64,000 nucleotides of DNA from NCBI RefSeq assembly GCF_900113005.1, contig NZ_FONW01000001.1, positions 698,561-762,560 on the forward strand, in the 5' to 3' direction. A program made the translations under genes and the position numbers. A model generated the notes under the pieces. The model was not told the DNA's origin. It saw only the letters and a program-made list of their open reading frames with translations, and made no database searches. Source of the DNA: Sunxiuqinia elliptica (GTDB taxonomy: Bacteria > Bacteroidota > Bacteroidia > Bacteroidales > Prolixibacteraceae). Positions 8,710-16,393 of the stretch are shown here, piece after piece; the first letter of the stretch is position 1, and every line of letters starts with the position of its first letter.

Positions 8710-9799
8710 ATGATTCAGAATGAGCAGCTAAAAGAGCTTGCAGAGCGCCGGGATGCGCTGAGGAGGCATCTTTGACTACGATTCAAAGAAACTACAATTA
8801 CAAGAAGAAGAATTAAAAACACAAGATCCGGAATTTTGGAATAACCCGAAGGAAGCTGAGAAGCAAATGCGGGTGATTCGTTCAATAAAAGTGTGGATTG
8901 AAGGTTTTGATAAAGTTAATCAGGCCGTTGATGATCTACAGGTGCTGTATGAATTTTTCGAGGCTGAAGAGGCAACCGAAGAAGAAATTGATGTGCAGTA
9001 CGAAAAAACCTTGGGCTATATCGAAGACTTGGAAACCCGAAATATGCTTCGGAAAGAAGAAGACAAACTGGGAGCTATTTTGCGGATAAATGCAGGAGCC
9101 GGGGGAACCGAGAGTAATGATTGGGCAGACATGCTCATGCGTATGTATATACGCTGGGGCGAAAAGTCAGGCTATAAAGTTAAAGTTGCCGAGTTTCATG
9201 CTGGCGATGAGGCTGGTGTGAAAAGCTGCACCATTGAGTTCGAAGGCGACTATGCCTATGGTTACCTCAAAAGCGAAAATGGTGTTCATCGTTTGGTTCG
9301 TTTGTCGCCTTTCAATGCGCAAAACAAACGAATGACTTCCTTCACCTCTGTTTTTATTGCTCCTTTGGTTGATGATTCAATTGAAATTGAAATTAGTCCT
9401 TCAGACATTACCTGGGATACTTTCCGTTCGGGAGGAGCAGGAGGACAAAATGTGAACAAGGTAGAAACAGGGGTGAGGTTGAGGCATGCTCCTACAGGTA
9501 TTACCATTGAAAATACCGAAAGCCGTTCGCAGTTAGCCAATAAAGAAAATGCCATGCGTTTGCTGAAATCTCAGTTGTATGAGCTGGAGCTTCGTAAACG
9601 CCGCGAAACGGAAATGCAAGTGGAGTCGCAGAAGAAGAAAATTGAGTGGGGATCGCAAATTCGTTCGTATGTGCTGCAGCCATATAAAATGGTGAAGGAT
9701 GTACGCACCAGCTACGAAACAGGGAATGTTCAAGCTGTTTTAGATGGTGAAATTGATGGATTTATGAAAGCCTACTTGATGGAATTCAGTGGAAAATAA
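8710..9799 (+). CDS. prfB: Peptide chain release factor 2 (programmed +1 frameshift)
   Basis: Class I release factor for UGA and UAA. The gene is read as 8710-8772 joined to 8774-9799. The first frame encodes 21 residues and stops at an in-frame TGA (8773-8775); a +1 shift at CTT TGA C continues into 341 further codons, for 362 aa in total. The GGQ peptidyl-tRNA hydrolysis motif is at residues 244-246 ([16 protein letters not shown]). The SPF tripeptide that reads the stop codon is present in [13 protein letters not shown]. Length agrees with the family (about 365). A gene finder would start it late, at 8867, and miss the N-terminus. It overlaps the next gene by 11 bp. UGA level and RF2 abundance should autoregulate it, as in E. 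coli. Confidence 0.95.
8761..8776 (+). promoter_or_regulatory. RF2 recoding (+1 frameshift) site
   Basis: The sequence aggaggcatctttgac combines an internal Shine-Dalgarno-like AGGAGG (8761-8766) with the slippery CTT TGA C. The arrangement and spacing match the E. coli prfB site. The UGA is itself decoded by RF2, so the frameshift forms a feedback loop. Confidence 0.93.
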
Positions 9800-10394
9800 A
9801 TGTTGCATACGCATAGCCAAGCTGGAAGATGCTCCAGAAATTCTGGAGATCTATAAGCCCTTTATTACCGATACCGCTGTTACTTTTGAAGAAGAAGTGC
9901 CAACGGTCGAGGAGTTAAAAAATCGGATCGAAGCCATTTTGCTTCAGGATCCGTTTTTGGTTTGCGAGTATAAGGGGCAGGTGGTTGGTTATGCGTATGC
10001 TTCCAGTTATCGTAGTCGTGCCGCTTACCGCTGGAATAGGGAAACTTCGGTATACATTCATCCCCAGTTCCGAAGAAAAAATATTGCCCGACACCTTTAC
10101 AACACATTAATTGGTATTGCAAAAATGCAGGGATATGTCCAACTTTATGGTGTGATAACCCTGCCTAACCCCGGAAGTGTAGCTCTTCACGAGGCTTTTG
10201 GATTTAAGCAGCTAACGGTTTATCACAAGGTTGGCTTTAAGCTTGAGCGATGGCATGATGTTGGCTGGTGGATGCTGACATTGGAAGACAACCTCCTGAA
10301 AAAACCGGCTGACCCCATTCCTTTCTCAAGTATCAGAAAGAAGGATCAAATTGCTCTCTTATTGGAAGAAAGCTGGTTTGAGTTAGAAATTTGA
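9789..10394 (+). CDS. GNAT N-acetyltransferase (phosphinothricin/L-amino-acid acyltransferase type)
   Basis: A 201-aa GNAT protein. The N-terminal helix [19 protein letters not shown] is the hallmark of the Pat/MnaT (YncA) group, which acetylates phosphinothricin, methionine sulfone or related amino acids. The acetyl-CoA loop follows in [16 protein letters not shown] (Q/R-x-x-G/N-x-A pattern), then [15 protein letters not shown]. The GTG at 9789 overlaps the prfB stop by 11 bp, suggesting translational coupling; no in-frame ATG lies close by. The C-terminal 35 residues ([13 protein letters not shown] onward) go beyond the core fold and are not recognised. The natural substrate is unknown. Confidence 0.85.
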   Translation: MENKCCIRIAKLEDAPEILEIYKPFITDTAVTFEEEVPTVEELKNRIEAILLQDPFLVCEYKGQVVGYAYASSYRSRAAYRWNRETSVYIHPQFRRKNIARHLYNTLIGIAKMQGYVQLYGVITLPNPGSVALHEAFGFKQLTVYHKVGFKLERWHDVGWWMLTLEDNLLKKPADPIPFSSIRKKDQIALLLEESWFELEI

Positions 10395-10449
10395 GAATAG
10401 GGCATTAAACATTTCGATGTTTAGCAGCCTTATTACTTAATAGAAACCA

Positions 10450-12852
10450 ATGATCATGAAAAAAATCAACCCTTTTATTAATCGCGAAATGAGTTGGCTT
10501 TCTTTCAATGCCCGAGTATTGCAAGAAGCCGAGGATCCATCAGTGCCTCTGTTTGAGCGGATCCGTTTTGTAGGTATTTTTTCGAATAACCTCGATGAGT
10601 TTTTTAGGGTGCGGGTTGCATCGGTGCGCAGGATGGTTGATTTTGAGGATGATGAAACCTTAATCGGTGGAATAAAAGCCGATGCTTTGCATGAGCAGAT
10701 CATGGAAACAGTGGTTGATCATCAGCGAAGATCACAAGAGATCTTTCGTAAAATCATGAAGGAAATGGAGCGCGAGAACATTTTTATGGTCGATGAAAAA
10801 GACCTGGCTCCCGAGCAAATTGTTTTTGTGAAAAATTACTTCAAGGAGAAGGTGCTTCCTAATCTGATTCCCATTATGTTAAGCAAGGAGCATAAATTTC
10901 CTTACCTCCGAGATCGTTCCGTTTATCTGGCTATTAAGCTCTCGATGAAAGATCGTCCTGAGAAATTTGCTTACGCCTTAATTCGGGTGCCAAACATTTC
11001 GGTGCCACGCTTTTTGGTGCTTCCCGAGAAAGACGGTAAAAAGTATGTCATGATGCTTGATGATGTGATTCGTTACAGTTTACCGGATATTTTTCCACTT
11101 TTTAATTACGACCATTTCGAAGCTTACACCGTTAAGGTGACGCGCGATGCCGAGCTTGATATTGATGACGACATTTCGAAAAGCTTTGTTGAAAAAATGG
11201 AAGCTAGCTTGAAAAGACGCAAGGTGGGAACGCCGGTGCGCTTGTTGTACGATAAAGAAATTCCGGAAGACTTGCTTGGGTTTATCATTAAAAAAATGAA
11301 ACTCGATCCGGATAATCAGGTACCGGGAGGAAAATATCATAATCACAAGGATTTTATGGATTTTCCAGAGATTGGGCAACCGCATCACTATTACAAGCGC
11401 CTGACGCCAATCCGACACAAGGAATTGAAGCAGCATGAGAGTATCCTGAAAAAACTGAGGCGAAAGGACATCATGTTGCACTATCCGTACCAGAGTTTTA
11501 GTCATTTCCTGGATTTGCTTCGCGAGGCAGCAATTGATCCGAAGGTGAAAGAGATTGGAATAACGATTTATCGTGTTGCCAATGCCTCACGGGTGGTGAA
11601 TGCCTTGCTAAATGCCATACGGAATGGCAAGAAAGTGACGGTCGTAATTGAACTGCAGGCGCGTTTTGATGAGGAGGCAAACATTTATTGGTCCAATAAG
11701 TTGCAGGATGAAGGAGCTCACGTGATCAATGGAATTCCTGGATTGAAGGTTCACAGTAAGCTGGCATGGATTAAGCGGAAAGAAAAAAATTCGCTGCGTA
11801 ATTATGCTTACGTTGGAACCGGAAACTTTCATGAGGGGACAGCCCGTGTTTATGGCGATGATGGTTTGTTGACAGCAGATCCGCGCATTGCTGACGAGGT
11901 TGCTAAGCTCTTTAGCTTTTTCAAGCAAACGTATCGGGTTGCCACATACAAGCATCTGATTGTAAGTCCATTTTCGATGCGCAGTTTCTTTGAAGAGATG
12001 ATTAATCGGGAAATTGCTATCGCAAAATCGGGAAGACGTGGCTATATGTTGCTTAAAATGAACAGTCTGATTGATCCCGATATGATGAATAAGATTTACG
12101 AAGCAGCTCGGGCAGGTGTGAAAATACGATTGATTGTCCGGGGGATCTTTGGACTGAAAACAGAAATGGAAGGTGTGCGTGAAAACATTGAAGCGATTAG
12201 TATCGTTGATAAATACCTGGAGCACTCTCGGATTTTTCTGTTTGGAAATGGGGGCGACGATCGGATTTTTATTTCTTCAGCCGACTGGATGCCACGTAAC
12301 CTGAATCGTCGGATTGAAGTGGCTTGTCCTATTTATAATGAAGACCTTAAAGCAGAGTTACGCGAGATGCTCAAAATTCAACTTCAAGACAATACCAAGT
12401 CTCGGATTTTGGATAATGAGCTTTCCAATACGTATAATCGTCAACATTTAGATAAGCGCTTCAGGTCGCAAGAAGATTATTATCAATACATAAAAGAAAA
12501 ACATCAGCTCACAATGAAAATTTATCATAATCCAAGATGTTCAAAAAGCCGTGCCGGCTTGAAATACCTGGAAGAAAACGGGTATAAAATCGATGTCAAA
12601 AATTACCTGAAAGATGGAATCACACCTGATGAAATCAAAGAGATCATGAAGAAGACAGGCATGCCAGCCATTGATCTGGTTCGCACCCACGAAGATTTGT
12701 ACAAGAAAGAATACAAAGGCAAGGAGTTAAGTGATGACGAGTGGGTTGAAATTTTGGCAGCCCAACCGAAATTGCTACAACGCCCGATTGTAATCAATGG
12801 CAAAAAGGGAATTCTAGCTCAGCCCCCTGAGCAGATTGAAAAAATTCGATAA
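10450..12852 (+). CDS. ppk1: Polyphosphate kinase 1 fused to an ArsC/Spx-family reductase
   Basis: 800 aa in one uninterrupted frame. Residues 1-688 are PPK1, which makes polyphosphate from ATP reversibly: N-terminal domain (NREMSWLSFNARVLQEA), catalytic domains with the phosphorylated histidine in HSKLAWIKRK at residue 435, the TARVYGDDGLLTAD loop, and the second histidine in HSRIFLFGNGGDDR at residue 592. Residues 689-800 begin with an internal ATG (12514) and form a complete ArsC-family domain (KIYHNPRCSKSRAGLKYLEE, Cys 697; LLQRPIVINGKKG near the end), closest in pattern to YfgD/ArsC-like glutaredoxin-fold proteins. The junction is exactly where a free-standing PPK1 would stop, so either a stop codon has been lost or this is a real fusion. 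It converges on the next gene with 6 bp between stops. Confidence 0.93.
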   Translation: MIMKKINPFINREMSWLSFNARVLQEAEDPSVPLFERIRFVGIFSNNLDEFFRVRVASVRRMVDFEDDETLIGGIKADALHEQIMETVVDHQRRSQEIFRKIMKEMERENIFMVDEKDLAPEQIVFVKNYFKEKVLPNLIPIMLSKEHKFPYLRDRSVYLAIKLSMKDRPEKFAYALIRVPNISVPRFLVLPEKDGKKYVMMLDDVIRYSLPDIFPLFNYDHFEAYTVKVTRDAELDIDDDISKSFVEKMEASLKRRKVGTPVRLLYDKEIPEDLLGFIIKKMKLDPDNQVPGGKYHNHKDFMDFPEIGQPHHYYKRLTPIRHKELKQHESILKKLRRKDIMLHYPYQSFSHFLDLLREAAIDPKVKEIGITIYRVANASRVVNALLNAIRNGKKVTVVIELQARFDEEANIYWSNKLQDEGAHVINGIPGLKVHSKLAWIKRKEKNSLRNYAYVGTGNFHEGTARVYGDDGLLTADPRIADEVAKLFSFFKQTYRVATYKHLIVSPFSMRSFFEEMINREIAIAKSGRRGYMLLKMNSLIDPDMMNKIYEAARAGVKIRLIVRGIFGLKTEMEGVRENIEAISIVDKYLEHSRIFLFGNGGDDRIFISSADWMPRNLNRRIEVACPIYNEDLKAELREMLKIQLQDNTKSRILDNELSNTYNRQHLDKRFRSQEDYYQYIKEKHQLTMKIYHNPRCSKSRAGLKYLEENGYKIDVKNYLKDGITPDEIKEIMKKTGMPAIDLVRTHEDLYKKEYKGKELSDDEWVEILAAQPKLLQRPIVINGKKGILAQPPEQIEKIR

Positions 12853-12858
12853 TTAAGA

Positions 12859-13659
12859 TTAACCAACTTTAGACTGGAGCGACTGTATTTCACGCTCCAG
12901 TTTTGTTTTGCGCTTCAGGGCCTTGGAGAGTTCCAGTGCATCTTTCATTGCCTGCTTGTCGTATTCTTCGAGAATGATATAGTAATAACGTGAACCCAGA
13001 AATACGGCTTTCAGGTTTCGGTCAGCATGGTCGGCAATAAACTGAATGACTCCATTGTCAGCTCCTTCCCGGTAGGTTACTTTTTCCCAACGAGTGTCCA
13101 TAAAATCGCTTCGGTGATTCAGAACATTATCCAATGGCACCTTCTTGGTTTTAGCTTGAATGTCGTTATCGTAAACCCGAAGTCCGGTGTGCTCCAACCA
13201 TTTGTCACCATAGTAGTTACTTGAAATGTATAATTCGCCTCGTTCATCTAAATGAATTTGAATGAATGACTTGTTCCAGCGACGCTTGAATTGTTGACGT
13301 TTATGAACGTATTGCGTATAACGATCAAACTCTGTTTTCTCTCTAACAAATTTGCTTTCAAGTTCTTCTAAGGTTACTTTTAAACTGTCCATTTCGTCTT
13401 GCTTCTTGTAAAGCAAATCGGCATAAATTTTCTTTTTAAATTGATTGGCATCAACCATTACCTGGATTGCTCCTTTGTATTTTTTCTGAATGGTGTCAAC
13501 CTGCTGTAAGGCTTGGGTGGTGTCTCCCATTTCATACAAATTTTTAGCAAGTGCCAGCTTTTCGGCAGCCAACTCTTTTTCAGACTTGCCACAAGCAAAA
13601 ACGGTAGCCGCAAGCACAACAATCAAGAAAATTCTGGTTACAGTCATGGACAGATGCAT
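12859..13659 (-). CDS. Conserved lipoprotein with coiled-coil segments
   Basis: 266 aa on the minus strand. A signal peptide with lipobox (VVLAATVFACGKSEKELA, Cys about residue 23) marks it as a lipoprotein. ATGs at 13659 and 13647 are both possible starts. A TPR-like segment follows (KLALAKNLYEMGDTTQALQQ), then a heptad-rich coiled coil (about residues 80-125), a central beta-rich region with Tyr/Trp clusters (SSNYYGDKWLEHTGLRVYD) and a C-terminal basic coiled coil. I do not know the function. It converges on ppk1 without a visible terminator. Its upstream side faces the left 35-bp direct repeat. Confidence 0.8.
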   Translation of the reverse strand: MHLSMTVTRIFLIVVLAATVFACGKSEKELAAEKLALAKNLYEMGDTTQALQQVDTIQKKYKGAIQVMVDANQFKKKIYADLLYKKQDEMDSLKVTLEELESKFVREKTEFDRYTQYVHKRQQFKRRWNKSFIQIHLDERGELYISSNYYGDKWLEHTGLRVYDNDIQAKTKKVPLDNVLNHRSDFMDTRWEKVTYREGADNGVIQFIADHADRNLKAVFLGSRYYYIILEEYDKQAMKDALELSKALKRKTKLEREIQSLQSKVG

Positions 13660-13706
13660 TTTTATAGGTTCCTTCTCAAATCAATTGCCAAAGAAAATTA
13701 ATAAAT

Positions 13707-13741
13707 ATCAGGATGGAAACAAATTCAGTTGCTTTTTTTCG
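13707..13741 (+). repeat. Left copy of a 35-bp direct repeat (candidate attachment site)
   Basis: Matches 47383-47417 at 34 of 35 positions (mismatch t/c at 13730/47406), with a 23-nt exact run, in the same orientation and 33,676 bp apart. Three more matching bases (atc) follow after two mismatches. The right copy spans the start codon and first 9-10 codons of a TrmH-family gene. A chance match of this length within 64 kb is very unlikely. Confidence 0.85.
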
Positions 13742-13754
13742 GAATCTAGCCTAA
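13713..13754 (+). pseudogene. 5' remnant of the TrmH-family methyltransferase gene
   Basis: Reads METNSVAFFRNLA and then TAA. The first ten residues equal those of the intact gene at 47389, and the only difference within the repeat is a synonymous Val codon. After codon 10 similarity stops. It looks like the severed start of that gene left behind by an insertion or duplication, though it could be translated as a 13-residue peptide. Confidence 0.7.
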
Positions 13755-14115
13755 TCTTTTTAATGCAAAATGCCCGGAAAAGGTAACCCTTCAGGAAAGT
13801 ATTGTGACTTCCTTAACGGTATTTAATGCTTTAATTGACTGTTATTTGAAATAAGCGATTTAAAGAGGTGCGTTTAAGTTCCAATTGGAATAATTCAGCC
13901 TTGTTTTGTTTTTTTATGTGTTCGATTGTGTTTTTTCGGCTTCAAGGTATTCGTGCCGAATCTGTCGGTGGTCCCGTAATATACAAATCTATCTTTACTT
14001 TTCAATTATTTGAAGGGGAATAGCTGTTTAAAATATTGTGATTTTCAATCTTAATTCGCTATAGAGTAGTGATTTATGGTTGTTTTTGATCCGAGTAAAA
14101 TGAAAGGAAAAAGAG

Positions 14116-15318
14116 ATGCGATGGCTTTGTATTATCCTATTTTCTGCATTTGGTGTATTGGGGATTAAAACTTCCGTCTTTGCAAAAGATGGTGGTTTTG
14201 AGGATGAAAAGGGAGCAGTTTTGATACAAGGAGTATCATGTTTTATCGAAGGGGATGCATCGGTCTGTTTTAACGGAGATCTTAACATTCCCGAGGGAGC
14301 AAAACTTACCAATCAAGGAACCATTTGGTTTTCGAATTCAAATCAAGCAAATGTTGTGTTCGCAGTGGATAACCTAGGGAGCGGAAAGCTTGTTTTTAGC
14401 GGAATAGCTGATCTTGAGCTCCAAACCACAGGAACTCAGATCGGAAGTTTAGCGATGAAGCAGAAGGCTGGAGGCGTTTATCTGAATGGGCAGTTGGAGC
14501 TTAGTGAGTCACTCGCTTTGCAGGATGGGGTGCTGCATGTTGATGAAGGAGGCATCGTAAAAGTGAACAATGACTCTCCGGATGCGATAAGTTTTAGCAA
14601 TGCCATAGGAGCTTGTAGCTTTGTTAATGGAACACTGGCTCGAAAGATATTACCTGAAGAAACTTACTGGTTTCCGGTTGGGAGCGATGACTGTTTTCAC
14701 CCATTTTTTATTAGTCAGGCAGATCGTGAGTTGTTCGTTGATGTGGCGTTTGATGCAGATCTACTGGCTGGTGGCGGGCGTTTCCCGGAGAATCAGGATA
14801 TCCGCTCTGTGGAGCCTGGAGGATGGCGGGTAAAAAATGAGGAACCTCTTGATGTCCGCTATTTTGCGGGCGCTTCCTTGTTGGATGAGCAGCAGCGGCC
14901 TCTAAGTTTCGATAATTATGCACTTTTGTATGCTCCTCCCGAAGATTTTCTTTTTTCAAACTACACCATGGATGTGGATGCTTGGCGGACAAGTGATTTT
15001 TATTTGCAAAGTCGCAAACCGATGAAAGAAGGCTTTTTCGGCATTGCCCGGGAGTCTGATTTAAAGCTTGTCAACTTCATTTTGGTGAATGGTACCTCAA
15101 AAACCATATTCGAAGTTCCGAATATTGCCGAATATGATCGGATCAAACTGCAGGTTTTCAACCGCTGGGGAGCCATGGTTTTCGAAAGTCATAATTATCA
15201 GAATGATATGGATGTGAGAGAGTATCCGCAAGGTTCCTATTACTACGAAATGACACTTTGGACAGGGAGCAGTTCCTCGGTAATCAGAAACGTAATTGAA
15301 ATCAAGGTTGGTCAATGA
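14116..15318 (+). CDS. Secreted protein with T9SS type-B (gliding-motility/CHU_C-like) C-terminal domain
   Basis: 400 aa with an N-terminal signal peptide (MRWLCIILFSAFGVLGIKTS, cleavage likely after VFA). The middle is beta-rich with parallel-beta-like phrases (NGDLNIPEGAKLTNQGTIWF, LNGQLELSESLALQDGVLHV), seen in surface proteins whose later part describes a reported value (WFPVGSDDCFHPFFI). The last ~85 residues match the type-B T9SS sorting domain: VPNIAEYDRIKLQVFNRWG, then MVFES and YPQGSYYYEMTLW. In this family the domain sends cargo through the type IX translocon and usually needs a PorP/SprF partner, which is the next gene (ATGA overlap). It is the first gene of the accessory block. 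Confidence 0.85.
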   Translation: MRWLCIILFSAFGVLGIKTSVFAKDGGFEDEKGAVLIQGVSCFIEGDASVCFNGDLNIPEGAKLTNQGTIWFSNSNQANVVFAVDNLGSGKLVFSGIADLELQTTGTQIGSLAMKQKAGGVYLNGQLELSESLALQDGVLHVDEGGIVKVNNDSPDAISFSNAIGACSFVNGTLARKILPEETYWFPVGSDDCFHPFFISQADRELFVDVAFDADLLAGGGRFPENQDIRSVEPGGWRVKNEEPLDVRYFAGASLLDEQQRPLSFDNYALLYAPPEDFLFSNYTMDVDAWRTSDFYLQSRKPMKEGFFGIARESDLKLVNFILVNGTSKTIFEVPNIAEYDRIKLQVFNRWGAMVFESHNYQNDMDVREYPQGSYYYEMTLWTGSSSSVIRNVIEIKVGQ

Positions 15319-16313
15319 TTAAAAAACTAAAATATCTTTTTTGCTTATTGCTTTTCATCGGGAATGTGCTTTTACTGAACGCTCAGGAAATGATGCACCT
15401 TCAGTCTGTTGTTAAGCAGGAGTTTATTAATCCGGCTTATAACTCGTTCAAGGATTATTCTTCGATTAACCTGATTAGCCGTTTGCAGTGGGTTAACCTG
15501 CCTCATAACCCAGAGGTATACGGAGTGAATGTGTTTGTCCCGTTTCGAGTGAATCGTTTGGGAATGAATGTCACGCTGATGAGGGAAAATATTGGTTTGC
15601 GGAAAGTTAGCTCTGCAGATGTGAGCCTGTCGACAAATATTCGGCTCAATAAACAAAGCTTCCTGGCTTTTGGCTATGGTATTGGACTGAAAAGCAATAT
15701 TTATCGGACTGATGAGATCATTTCTTACGACGATGGAAGCTATTTGTTTGGAAACGAGAATTGGAACACACATAAGTTCACAACAAAATTTGGGGCATTT
15801 TACATGGATGAGTATATGTTTGCGGGTTTTAGCGGGAACATGCTTGTCGACCGCAAATGGAATGATCACTTGGTGCTTTGCCCCAGTTGGGATTTCATTA
15901 TTGGAGCCATGTATAAAATTAACCGGAACCTCCTGTTTCGGCCTGATTTTGTTGTAAAGTATTACCGTACAGAGGTTATCGAAATGGCAGGAGGTGTAGA
16001 AGATGCTTCTTATGTCCCGCCTGTATTTGATCCGGCAATTAACTTCTTTATTCATAATCGAATTTGGGCTGGAATTAGCTATCGGATCAATATGGCTGCA
16101 ACGATCTCTCTATCAGTTAAGGCAAACGATAATCTGAGGTTTGGTTATACCTACGAATATGGTATTGGCGAAGGAGTCAACCAGTTTAGTTCACACGGAT
16201 TTACGATGACTTTTGATTTCAATCAGAAAGTCTCCCTATACAATCATCAACGAAATGCGAGAATGCGACACAACATTGGCGATGTGGTTAACCGAAACTA
16301 CTTGTATCGCTAG
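15315..16313 (+). CDS. PorP/SprF family type IX secretion outer-membrane protein
   Basis: 332 aa. It has a signal peptide (MIKKLKYLFCLLLFIGNVLL, cleaving near LNAQ) followed by the family's opening phrase (FINPAYNSFKDYSSINLISR) and regularly spaced amphipathic beta-strands of an outer-membrane barrel (LAFGYGIGLKSNIY, KFGAFYMDEYMFAGFSGN, LRFGYTYEYGIGE). PorP/SprF proteins anchor or help export type-B CTD cargo. The start overlaps the upstream stop by 4 bp, so the two are probably translationally coupled and act as a cargo-partner pair. No other T9SS core gene (sprA, porK-N) is in the window. Confidence 0.88.
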   Translation: MIKKLKYLFCLLLFIGNVLLLNAQEMMHLQSVVKQEFINPAYNSFKDYSSINLISRLQWVNLPHNPEVYGVNVFVPFRVNRLGMNVTLMRENIGLRKVSSADVSLSTNIRLNKQSFLAFGYGIGLKSNIYRTDEIISYDDGSYLFGNENWNTHKFTTKFGAFYMDEYMFAGFSGNMLVDRKWNDHLVLCPSWDFIIGAMYKINRNLLFRPDFVVKYYRTEVIEMAGGVEDASYVPPVFDPAINFFIHNRIWAGISYRINMAATISLSVKANDNLRFGYTYEYGIGEGVNQFSSHGFTMTFDFNQKVSLYNHQRNARMRHNIGDVVNRNYLYR

Positions 16314-16393
16314 TTCAAGCTCGCTATTTCGCAATAAGAACGAGAATAAGAAGAACATCGAGTTATAAAGGAGAAAGAAATAAACATGTAGTT

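Larger units (their letters stand above)
13660..14115. other. Intergenic junction at the left edge of the accessory block
   Basis: 456 bp between the divergent lipoprotein and T9SS-associated genes. It contains the left 35-bp direct repeat (13707-13741) and the short remnant reading frame. The rest is AT-rich with no RNA gene recognised. A TATCTTTA at about 13991 resembles a -7 box for the plus strand but lacks the final G and a TTG partner. Confidence 0.6.

Noticed and set aside
10406..10423. Hairpin taaacat-ttcg-atgttta between the GNAT gene and ppk1 as a terminator
   Set aside because: The stem is short and AT-rich and is not followed by a T-run. It could be a minor leader structure only.
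12514..12852. Separate arsC-like gene starting at the internal ATG
   Set aside because: The upstream frame is open with no stop and there is no clear Shine-Dalgarno before the ATG; the simplest reading is a fused protein, though internal initiation cannot be excluded.
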